Under the pieces are notes generated by a model that was not told the origin of the DNA, searched no databases, and saw only the letters and a program-made list of their open reading frames with translations. A DNA stretch of 16,568 bases from an uncultured Oscillibacter sp. (GTDB taxonomy: Bacteria; Bacillota; Clostridia; Oscillospirales; Oscillospiraceae): contig UQUC01000054.1 in assembly GCA_900544105.1 (NCBI GenBank), positions 1 through 16,568 on the forward strand. The letters run 5' to 3'. Shown here in pieces: positions 7,502 through 14,179 of this stretch. Made by a program: the position numbers and the translations under genes. Position 1 is the first letter of the stretch. Every line of letters starts with the position of its first letter.

Positions 7502-8665
7502 ATGACTTTTTACGGTTATAAGCGTCCTGACGGTCGCGTGGGCGTGCGCAATCATGTGCTGATCCTGCCTGCCAGTGTGTGCGCTTCCGATACTACCCGT
7601 ATCATTGCCCAGCAGGTGACCGGCGCCGTTACCTTTAATAATCAACAGGGCTGTTCTCAGGTGGCCCCTGACCAGCAGCTTACCATGGACGTGATGGCAG
7701 GCTATGCCGCCAATCCCAACGTCTACGGCACGGTGGTCGTCTCTCTCGGCTGCGAGAACTGCCAGATGGATCTGGTGGTCAAGGCCATTGAGGAGCGCAC
7801 CAACAAGCCCCTCAAGCAGGTCATCATCCAGGAGGCTGGCGGTACGCTGAAGGCTGTGGATATGGCTGTGCGCTATGCCAAGGAGATGGTGGCCGAAGCC
7901 TCCATGCTCCAGAAAGAGGAATTTCCGATTTCCGAACTGATCGTCGGCACGGAGTGCGGCGGTTCCGACCCCACCAGCGGTCTGGCTGCCAACCCCGTCA
8001 TCGGTGAGATGAGCGACCGCATCGTGGCTGCCGGAGGTACCTCTATCCTGTCTGAGACCACGGAGTTCATCGGCGCTGAGCACATTCTGGCCCGCCGCGC
8101 CGCTACGCCTGAGGTACATGACCGCATCTTTGAGATCGTCCACCGTTATGAGGCCGCTCTGCGGCTGGTGGGCGAGGAAGTCCGGGAGGGCAATCCCTCT
8201 CCGGGCAACAAGGCCGGCGGTATCACCACGCTGGAGGAAAAGTCCCTGGGCTGCATCCACAAGGGTGGCCACAGCCCTATCAATGCTGTATATGAATACG
8301 CCAAGCAGGTCGAGAGCAAGCAGGGCCTGGTCATCATGGATACGCCGGGCAATGACCCCTCCTCCGTGGCGGCCATGGTAGCCGGCGGCGCACAGGTGGT
8401 CGTGTTCTCCAGTGGCCGCGGCACCCCCACCGGCAGCCCCATCGTCCCGGTCATCAAGATCACCGGCAACAAGCTGACCTTTGCCAAGATGGAGGACAAC
8501 ATCGATCTGGATGCATCCCCCCTGATCTACGGCACTAAGACGCTGGATGAGCTTGGCGGCGAGTTATTACAGATGGTGGTGGACACTGCCTGCGGCAAAC
8601 AGACCAAGGCGGAAGCGCTGGGCTTTACCGAAATGGCCATCGCTCGTGTCTGCAACTACGTCTGA
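7502..8665 (+). CDS. UxaA-family dehydratase large (catalytic) subunit
   Basis: 387 aa from ATG 7502. The site TAAGGAGAG (7486-7494) overlaps the stop of the small subunit, indicating translational coupling. It matches the C-terminal catalytic domain of altronate/galactarate dehydratase. It opens with GYKRPDGRVGVRNHVLILP, and has NNQQGCSQ (Cys51), SLGCENC (Cys84, Cys87) and GTECGGSD (149-156, Cys152), followed by GLAANPVIG. The usual YGTKTLDELG...GKQTKAEALGFTEMAI ending is present. Characterised relatives remove water from altronate, galactarate or similar acids to give 2-keto-3-deoxy products; SuyB instead eliminates sulfite from sulfolactate. With a GntP permease and a LarA-like enzyme upstream, an aldonate dehydratase is the leading guess. 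It is the last gene before the terminator. Confidence 0.9.
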   Translation: MTFYGYKRPDGRVGVRNHVLILPASVCASDTTRIIAQQVTGAVTFNNQQGCSQVAPDQQLTMDVMAGYAANPNVYGTVVVSLGCENCQMDLVVKAIEERTNKPLKQVIIQEAGGTLKAVDMAVRYAKEMVAEASMLQKEEFPISELIVGTECGGSDPTSGLAANPVIGEMSDRIVAAGGTSILSETTEFIGAEHILARRAATPEVHDRIFEIVHRYEAALRLVGEEVREGNPSPGNKAGGITTLEEKSLGCIHKGGHSPINAVYEYAKQVESKQGLVIMDTPGNDPSSVAAMVAGGAQVVVFSSGRGTPTGSPIVPVIKITGNKLTFAKMEDNIDLDASPLIYGTKTLDELGGELLQMVVDTACGKQTKAEALGFTEMAIARVCNYV

Positions 8666-8699
8666 TCGATCGTTTTCCTCTCTATAAAGTACATCGCTG

Positions 8700-8735
8700 G
8701 CTCTGACGCGGCTTTATGCCGCGTCAGAGCTTTTT
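8700..8735 (+). terminator. Intrinsic terminator of the catabolic operon
   Basis: A perfect 13-bp stem (GCTCTGACGCGGC and its complement) with loop TTTAT is followed at once by TTTTT. It begins 34 bp after the dehydratase large-subunit stop and marks the operon end. Confidence 0.95.
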
Positions 8736-8863
8736 GCGCAAAGAATAGATCACCCGGATAAGAAAAAACAGGAGGAAAGCAGCCGCAAGCAGGCGATGTA
8801 TCATCAGGGCTTCTTTCTTGTATAAGCCATGTAAAATTTATGAACTTTTTTCGTTTTAATAAG

Positions 8864-8873
8864 GTTACATAAC
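8864..8873. repeat. Palindrome copy 1, GTTACATAAC
   Basis: Near-perfect palindrome of the form GTTAC(A/G)TAAC, 12 bp left of the DnaA-box-like cluster start. A second copy lies exactly 90 bp downstream. Its binding protein is unknown. Confidence 0.4.
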
Positions 8874-8875
8874 GA

Positions 8876-8905
8876 TGTGGAAAAAGCTGTGGAAAATGTG
8901 AAAAA
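8876..8905 (-). promoter_or_regulatory. Cluster of three DnaA-box-like nonamers
   Basis: TGTGGAAAA (8876-8884), TGTGGAAAA (8888-8896) and TGTGAAAAA (8897-8905) all lie in the same orientation, and each complement fits the relaxed DnaA box TTWTNCACA. By base composition about one match would be expected by chance in the whole window on both strands, so three in 30 bp is notable. They lie about 120-170 bp upstream of the parE promoter's -35. There is no dnaA or dnaN here, so I read them as possible regulatory sites, not as a proven origin. Confidence 0.45.
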
Positions 8906-8953
8906 CCCTTTGACAATGGGGAAAATACCGGGTGACCGACTGTTATGCAAAAA

Positions 8954-8963
8954 GTTACGTAAC
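8954..8963. repeat. Palindrome copy 2, GTTACGTAAC
   Basis: A perfect 10-bp palindrome differing from copy 1 by one central base. Together the two copies bracket the DnaA-box-like cluster and precede the parE promoter. Confidence 0.4.
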
Positions 8964-9023
8964 AACCTTTTTAAGTGAAATGGCACTTTTTCTGACAAAA
9001 AAACAGGGATCCGCGGGGGATGC

Positions 9024-9052
9024 TTGCAGTCGGGGCGGGGATATGTTATAAT
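9024..9052 (+). promoter_or_regulatory. Sigma-A promoter of the parE-like gene
   Basis: TTGCAG (9024-9029), a 17-bp spacer, and TATAAT (9047-9052) with an extended -10 TG at 9044-9045. The predicted start is about 55 nt upstream of the parE ATG. Confidence 0.8.
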
Positions 9053-9116
9053 CAACTCAGTATGAAAATGGCAGAATGTTCCCTGATAAACGGGGAAATG
9101 CCCTCTTGGAGGAACT

Positions 9117-11111
9117 ATGGTGACTAAAAAACAGGATTATGGCAATGACAGCATCTCGTCTCTGAAAGGCGCGGACCGGGTCCGGAAACGGCCCGGTGTC
9201 ATTTTTGGCTCCGACGGTCTGGACGGCTGCGAACACGCGGTTTTTGAGATCCTCTCCAACTCCATCGACGAGGCCCGGGAGGGCCACGGCCGGGTCATCA
9301 CTGTGACGCGGTACAATGACCGCTCTATTCAGGTGGAGGATATGGGCCGCGGCTGCCCTGTGGACTGGAACGAAAAGGAACAGCGCTACAACTGGGAACT
9401 GGTGTACTGTGAGCTGTACGCCGGCGGCAAGTATGATAACCTCACCGGTGACAACTATGAATACTCTCTGGGCCTCAACGGTCTGGGCGCCTGCGCCACC
9501 CAGTACGCCTCCCGCTACATGGACGTCACCGTCTGGCGGGACGGCTTTGAGTACAAGCTCCACTTTGAGCGGGGCGAGATCGTGGGCGAACTGGAAAAGA
9601 CCCCTCTGCCCAAGTCTCAGGTGAGAAAGACCGGCACCCGCACCCGCTGGCTGCCGGATCTGGATGTGTTTACCGATATTGCCATTCCAGCGGAATACTT
9701 CACGGATGTGCTGCGCCGTCAGGCGGTGGTGAACGAGGGGATTACCTTCAAGTTCCGGGATCAGCAGGAGGACGGCTCTCTGCCTGAGGAGGATTTCGTT
9801 TACGAGCACGGCATCCAGGACTATGTAGCGGAGCTGGCCGGGGAGGGCGCTCTGACCGCCCCGGTGTTCTGGCAGGCGGAAAAGCGGGGCCGGGACCGGG
9901 TGGATAAGCCGGAATACAAGGTGAAGCTCTCTGCCGCCTGCTGCTTTTCCAACAAAGTGCAGGTCATCGAGCACTACCACAACTCCTCCTGGCTGGAGCA
10001 TGGCGGCGCGCCGGAAAAGGCAACAAAAAGCGCCTTTGTCTCCGCAGTAGATAAGTACCTGCGGGAGCAGAACAAGTATCAGAAAAACGAAAGCAAGATC
10101 ACATGGCAGGATATTGAGGACTGTCTGATCTTCGTCTCCAACAACTTCTCCACCCAGACCAGCTACGAGAACCAGACGAAAAAATCCATCACCAATAAAT
10201 TCGTGCAGGAGGCTATGACGGAGTTCCTGCGGACGAATCTGGAAATTTACTTCATTGAGAATCACTTCGATGCGGAGAAGATCGCTGAGCAGGTGCTGGT
10301 GAACAAGCGCAGCCGGGAAAGCGCGGAGAAGCAGCGGCTGAATATCAAGAAAAAGCTCTCCGGCAATATCGACATCTCCAACCGGGTCCAGAAATTTGTG
10401 GACTGTCGCTCCAAGGATGTGGAGAAGCGGGAAATTTATATCGTGGAGGGCGACTCCGCATTGGGCAGCGTCAAGCTCAGCCGGGACGCGGAGTACCAGG
10501 GCATCATGCCCGTCCGGGGCAAGATCTTAAACTGCCTGAAGGCGGACTACGCCCGGATCTTCAAAAGCGAGATCATCACGGATCTGATCCGTGTGCTGGG
10601 CTGCGGCGTGGAGATCCAGAACAAGCACGTGAAGGACCTGGCGGCTTTCGATCTGAACAACCTCCGGTGGAACAAGGTGGTCATCTGCACCGATGGCGAC
10701 GTGGACGGTTTCCAGATCCGGACGCTGATTTTGACCATGCTCTACCGCCTGACCCCAACCCTGATCCAGCAGGGGTATGTGTATATCGCGGAAACGCCGC
10801 TTTTTGAGATCAACTGCGGGGATAAGACCTGGTTCGCCTATTCCGATAAGGAGAAGGCAGACATTGTTAAGTCTCTGGAGGGGAAGAAGTACAAGATCGA
10901 CCGCTCCAAGGGCCTTGGTGAAAACGACCCGGACATGATGTGGCTCACCACCATGAACCCGGAGACCCGGCGGTTGATCCGTGTCATGCCGGAGGATGTG
11001 GAACGGACGGCGGAGGTATTCGACCTTCTGCTGGGAGATAACCTCCAGGGCCGGAAGGACCATATCGCGGAAAACGGAGCAAGATTTTTGGATCTGGCGG
11101 ATATTTCATAA
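9117..11111 (+). CDS. parE: Type IIA DNA topoisomerase subunit B (divergent ParE/GyrB-like)
   Basis: 664 aa; ATG 9117 follows TTGGAGG (9106-9112). The order is GHKL ATPase, transducer, TOPRIM, tail. EILSNSIDEA (44-53) holds catalytic Glu44 and Mg-binding Asn48, DMGRG is at 75-79, and the ATP lid is YAGGKY...YEYSLGLNGLGA. The ATP-sensing QTK is at 353-355. TOPRIM shows VEGDSALG with catalytic Glu444 (usual form VEGDSAGG) and DGDVDG at 526-531 (usual form DADVDG); SKGLGE is near the end. The key acidic residues are kept but several near-invariant neighbours differ, so this is a divergent paralogue and not the standard housekeeping GyrB. With ParC it should form an A2B2 enzyme that passes one duplex through another. 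The gyrase versus topoisomerase IV role is not settled by sequence. Confidence 0.85.
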   Translation: MVTKKQDYGNDSISSLKGADRVRKRPGVIFGSDGLDGCEHAVFEILSNSIDEAREGHGRVITVTRYNDRSIQVEDMGRGCPVDWNEKEQRYNWELVYCELYAGGKYDNLTGDNYEYSLGLNGLGACATQYASRYMDVTVWRDGFEYKLHFERGEIVGELEKTPLPKSQVRKTGTRTRWLPDLDVFTDIAIPAEYFTDVLRRQAVVNEGITFKFRDQQEDGSLPEEDFVYEHGIQDYVAELAGEGALTAPVFWQAEKRGRDRVDKPEYKVKLSAACCFSNKVQVIEHYHNSSWLEHGGAPEKATKSAFVSAVDKYLREQNKYQKNESKITWQDIEDCLIFVSNNFSTQTSYENQTKKSITNKFVQEAMTEFLRTNLEIYFIENHFDAEKIAEQVLVNKRSRESAEKQRLNIKKKLSGNIDISNRVQKFVDCRSKDVEKREIYIVEGDSALGSVKLSRDAEYQGIMPVRGKILNCLKADYARIFKSEIITDLIRVLGCGVEIQNKHVKDLAAFDLNNLRWNKVVICTDGDVDGFQIRTLILTMLYRLTPTLIQQGYVYIAETPLFEINCGDKTWFAYSDKEKADIVKSLEGKKYKIDRSKGLGENDPDMMWLTTMNPETRRLIRVMPEDVERTAEVFDLLLGDNLQGRKDHIAENGARFLDLADIS

Positions 11112-11113
11112 AT

Positions 11114-11130
11114 GTGCCGCCATGCGGCAC
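11114..11130. repeat. GTGCCGC hairpin directly after parE
   Basis: GTGCCGC-CAT-GCGGCAC, a perfect 7-bp stem starting two bases after the parE stop. The same stem with an AAA loop recurs at 11728-11744, on the far side of the MITE-like element. No T-run follows, so it is not an intrinsic terminator. Confidence 0.6.
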
Positions 11131-11140
11131 CAGATTGCGG

Positions 11141-11696
11141 CCCCCACTTTTCTTTTGTCTTGTCAAAAGAAAAGTCGCCGCCGCAGCGGTGGAAAAGAAA
11201 AGCGCTGTCAACCAAACTTGCACACCGTGCAAGTTTGGGGAAACGGGTTCTGTGAGAGCTGCTGTGCAAATGAAGCAGTGCGTACTAAATCACGGGCGGG
11301 GTACGCATCTTGTTTAACTCTGTGCGCCGTGACGATCAAAAATCAAATCCCGGGGTGCAAATAGGACGCCCCCTGCTTCTCTTTTCGCTGCCGCTCATGC
11401 TCATTTGCGAAACTATGTAGCGCGTAGCGAAGCGGAACGCGCGGGAGCAGAAATACGCCGGTTCGGTTTTGCAGCCCGGTGTATGTCGCACCTGCAAATG
11501 CGGAGACGAAGTTCTGTGTGGAATGGGTATAGCGCAGCCGGTAGGGGCGTTTCAAGTTTGACCGGAAGTGCGTGACGGCCAGCCCCCGTTTTGGGTGATT
11601 TGACCGCTCCGCCGGGCAATTCATCCCTAAGCGCTTTTTCTTTTCCACCGCGCACGGCGCATTTTCTTTTTGATGTTTCAAAAAGAAAATGGGGGG
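11141..11696. mobile_element. MITE-like non-autonomous element with about 66-bp inverted arms
   Basis: The left arm (11141-11206) and right arm (11630-11696) are imperfect inverted copies of each other. Each starts outside with five C/G bases, then carries an internal hairpin (12-bp stem at 11146-11175; 14-bp stem at 11660-11691). Both continue inward through CCACCGC and CTTTTC blocks to AGCGCT. Outer and inner ends match almost base for base; the middle has drifted. The 423-bp interior encodes no transposase or other supportable protein, but holds further hairpins: 12-bp stem at 11212-11238, and TGCGTAC/GTACGCA at 11279-11285 and 11301-11307. No target duplication is clear. It splits what was probably a contiguous parE-parC unit. 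A dispersed repeat of another origin is possible. Confidence 0.55.
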
Positions 11697-11705
11697 TGCA
11701 TTCCC

Positions 11706-11773
11706 CACGGCAAAGCCGTGCCTTCCTGTGCCGCAAAGCGGCACCTCGTTGCATCCCTGTGGCGGTTCGCCAC
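11706..11773. repeat. Run of three small hairpins with 3-nt loops
   Basis: Perfect stems CACGGC-AAA-GCCGTG (11706-11720), GTGCCGC-AAA-GCGGCAC (11728-11744) and GTGGCG-GTT-CGCCAC (11759-11773), spaced 7 and 14 bp apart. A weaker CGGC-AAA-GCCG follows near 11814. The stems differ in sequence, so this is not a tandem repeat or a CRISPR array. The rest of the gap up to parC (11774-11889) has no gene. Confidence 0.6.
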
Positions 11774-11863
11774 GCTCCTTTGTGAAGCAAGGAACATACA
11801 GGGGACATCTGCACGGCAAAGCCGCGTTATTCAGCGATTTATCTGGCAAAAACACCACTTTTT

Positions 11864-11872
11864 TGTGGATAA
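11864..11872 (-). promoter_or_regulatory. Perfect consensus DnaA box before parC-like gene
   Basis: TGTGGATAA is the exact complement of TTATCCACA, in the same orientation as the cluster before parE, and ends 17 bp before the parC ATG. It partly overlaps a small CCAC/GTGG hairpin, so chance or a structural role cannot be excluded. Confidence 0.4.
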
Positions 11873-11889
11873 AATAAGGAACGTTTACT

Positions 11890-14136
11890 ATGCCGAAAAA
11901 GAAGCAGCCGGAAGGATCCCGGCATCCAGTTAGCAACCCCAACGTCATGGGCCTCCGGGCGGCGGTGGTGGAGCAGCCCATCACCGACACGCTGGAGACC
12001 AACTATATGCCCTACGCCATGAGCGTTATCGTCTCCCGTGCCATCCCGGAGATCGACGGCTTCAAGCCCTCCCACCGCAAGCTGCTCTACACCATGTATA
12101 AAATGGGCCTGCTGACGGGAGCAAGGACGAAGTCCGCCAACATCGTGGGCCAGACCATGCGCCTAAATCCCCACGGTGACGCCGCCATCTACGATACGAT
12201 GGTGCGTCTCTCCAAGGGCTACGGCGCTTTGCTGACGCCTTTTGTGGACTCCAAGGGTAACTTCGGTAAGTCCTATTCCAGGGACATGTCCTGGGCCGCC
12301 CCCCGGTACACAGAGGCAAAGCTCGCCGCGATCTGCGGCGAGATCTTCAAGGACATCGACAGTGACACCGTGGACTTCGTGGACAACTATGACAACACCA
12401 TGAAGGAGCCGGCGCTGCTGCCCACTACCTTCCCCAATATTCTGGTATCCGCCAACAGCGGCATTGCCGTGGGTATGGCCTCCCAGTTCTGTGGTTTCAA
12501 CCTGAAAGAGGTCTGCGATACTACGGTGGCCTATTTGAAAAACCCGGACTGCGACCTGACGGAGACGCTGCTGGCTCCGGATTTTCCCACCGGCGGCGAG
12601 CTGATCTTTGACACAGATGCCATTCGGGACATTTACAGTACGGGCCGGGGCAGCGTCCGGGTGCGGGCCAAGTACCGCTATGTGAAGGACCAGAACCTGC
12701 TGGAAATTTACGAGATCCCCTACTCCACTACGGTAGAGGCCATTTTGGACAAGGTGGCGGAGCTGATCAAGGCGGGCAAGGCGAAGGAGATCTCGGATAT
12801 GCGGGACGAGACCGACCTCTCTGGCTTGAAGCTGGCCATCGACCTGAAGCGGGGCGTGGACCCGGACAAGCTGATGGCCAAGCTCTACAAGCTGACGCCG
12901 CTGGAGGACGCCTTTGCCTGCAACTTCAATGTGCTGATCGCCGGCAGCCCCAAGGTGCTGGGTGTCCGGCAGATCCTGGAGGAATGGACGGCGTGGCGCA
13001 CCGACAGCGTGAAGCGGCGGATCTTCTTCGTGCTGGGCAAGAAGAAGGAAAAGCTGCACCTGCTGAAGGGCCTGAAGCGCATCCTGCTGGATATTGACAA
13101 GGCCATCCGCATTATCCGGGAGACGGAGGAGGAAGCCGAGGTCATCCCCAATCTGATGATCGGCTTCGGCATCGACCAGATCCAGGCGGAATATGTGGCG
13201 GAGATCAAGCTGCGGAACATCAACAAGGAATACATTCTCAAGCGCACCCGGGAGACGGACGCCCTGCGGGATGAGATCGACGATCTGGAGGACCTGTTGA
13301 ACAGCCCTAAGCGGGTGAAGAAGGTCATCGTGGAGGAGCTGAACGCCGCCGCCAAGAAATACGGCGAGCCCCGCCGCACCTCCATCGTCTACCCCCACGA
13401 GATCACCAGCTACACCCCGGAGGAGGAACAGAAGGAGGAGTATCCCGTCACTGTGTTCCTGTCCCGTGAGGGGTATTTCAAGAAAATCACCCCCGCCTCT
13501 CTGCGAATGAACAGTGAGCAGAAGTTCAAGGAGGGGGATGCCCTCCGCCAAAGCTTTGAGACCACCTCCAACGCCGAGGCCATGTTCTTTACCGACCAGT
13601 GTCAGGTCTACAAGATCCGGCTGGGCGAGTTTGATGACGCCAAGGCCAGCGTGCTGGGTGACTACCTGCCCACCAAGCTGAAAATGGATGCGGGAGAAAA
13701 TGTGATCTTCATGGTGCTGCCGGGACCGGACTACGCTGGAAGCCTGCTGTTCTTCTATGAAAACGGCAAGGTGGCCCGGATCGAGATGAAGGCGTATCAG
13801 ACTGCCTCCAACCGCCGGAAGCTCACCGGCGCCTATTCCGACAAGTCGCCCCTGGCCTGCATCCGTCGCCTGGATGAGGACTGTGAACTGGCTGTGTATT
13901 CCAACGAGCCTCGCTGCCTGATCTTCCACACGGCGCTGTTGACTCCCAAGACCACCCGTTCCGCTCAAGGCGTGGCGGTGATGACGTTGAAGCCCAAGTA
14001 TCATCTGGAAACGATGCTGTTGTCTGAGGAGACCTCCATTACCAACCGGACCCGCTATCGGGTGCGGGCCATTCCCGCCGCCGGCGCTTTGGTAAGGGAA
14101 GAGGATTCTGAGGATCAGCAGATTAGCCTGCTGTAA
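11890..14136 (+). CDS. parC: Type IIA DNA topoisomerase subunit A (divergent ParC/GyrA-like)
   Basis: 748 aa; ATG 11890 has AAGGA at 11876-11880. The breakage-reunion domain begins near residue 30 (NYMPYAMSVIVSRAIPEIDGFKPSHRKLLY). The active-site tyrosine is Tyr140 in AAPRYTEAKL, preceded by the conserved Arg139. The quinolone region reads PHGDAAIYDT (94-103), with Ala98 at the position of GyrA Ser83 and Asp102 at that of Asp87. Residues about 350-480 are a charged coiled coil with the dimer gate. About 490-748 look like a beta-pinwheel (VTVFLSREGYFKKI, LLFFYENGKVARIEM). I see no gyrase-type QRRGGKG box, which favours a topoisomerase IV-like enzyme. It probably pairs with the B subunit 778 bp upstream. 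Confidence 0.87.
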   Translation: MPKKKQPEGSRHPVSNPNVMGLRAAVVEQPITDTLETNYMPYAMSVIVSRAIPEIDGFKPSHRKLLYTMYKMGLLTGARTKSANIVGQTMRLNPHGDAAIYDTMVRLSKGYGALLTPFVDSKGNFGKSYSRDMSWAAPRYTEAKLAAICGEIFKDIDSDTVDFVDNYDNTMKEPALLPTTFPNILVSANSGIAVGMASQFCGFNLKEVCDTTVAYLKNPDCDLTETLLAPDFPTGGELIFDTDAIRDIYSTGRGSVRVRAKYRYVKDQNLLEIYEIPYSTTVEAILDKVAELIKAGKAKEISDMRDETDLSGLKLAIDLKRGVDPDKLMAKLYKLTPLEDAFACNFNVLIAGSPKVLGVRQILEEWTAWRTDSVKRRIFFVLGKKKEKLHLLKGLKRILLDIDKAIRIIRETEEEAEVIPNLMIGFGIDQIQAEYVAEIKLRNINKEYILKRTRETDALRDEIDDLEDLLNSPKRVKKVIVEELNAAAKKYGEPRRTSIVYPHEITSYTPEEEQKEEYPVTVFLSREGYFKKITPASLRMNSEQKFKEGDALRQSFETTSNAEAMFFTDQCQVYKIRLGEFDDAKASVLGDYLPTKLKMDAGENVIFMVLPGPDYAGSLLFFYENGKVARIEMKAYQTASNRRKLTGAYSDKSPLACIRRLDEDCELAVYSNEPRCLIFHTALLTPKTTRSAQGVAVMTLKPKYHLETMLLSEETSITNRTRYRVRAIPAAGALVREEDSEDQQISLL

Positions 14137-14179
14137 GGCCAGGTTCCGGGCGAATAGATAAAGATAGGGAGAAATCCAT

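Larger units (their letters stand above)
8736..9116 (+). other. Non-coding regulatory region upstream of parE-like gene
   Basis: 381 bp with no supportable gene of ordinary length. The central part (about 8820-9000) is clearly AT-richer than the flanks. It contains the DnaA-box-like cluster, two palindromes and the sigma-A promoter listed separately. A minus-strand 26-codon hydrophobic reading frame (8724-8804) is discussed under findings. Confidence 0.7.

Noticed and set aside
8910..8946. TTGACA at 8910-8915 as the parE promoter
   Set aside because: There is no -10-like hexamer at 16-18 bp; the nearest, TGTTAT, is 25 bp away. The pair at 9024-9052 is much better.
8864..8963. Chromosomal replication origin
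   Set aside because: DnaA-type boxes are present but dnaA, dnaN, rpmH and other usual origin neighbours are absent, so an origin call is not supported from this window.
11706..11830. CRISPR-like string of short palindromes
   Set aside because: The stems differ in sequence and spacing, there is no constant repeat with unique spacers, and no cas genes are present.
11343..12002. Open frames of 60-219 codons on both strands between parE and parC
   Set aside because: They run through inverted arms and hairpins, have no ribosome sites or family features, and some overlap the start of parC.
12163..14004. 613-codon minus-strand open frame across the parC-like gene
   Set aside because: Antisense shadow of a gene with clear topoisomerase motifs; no ribosome site and no recognisable domain.
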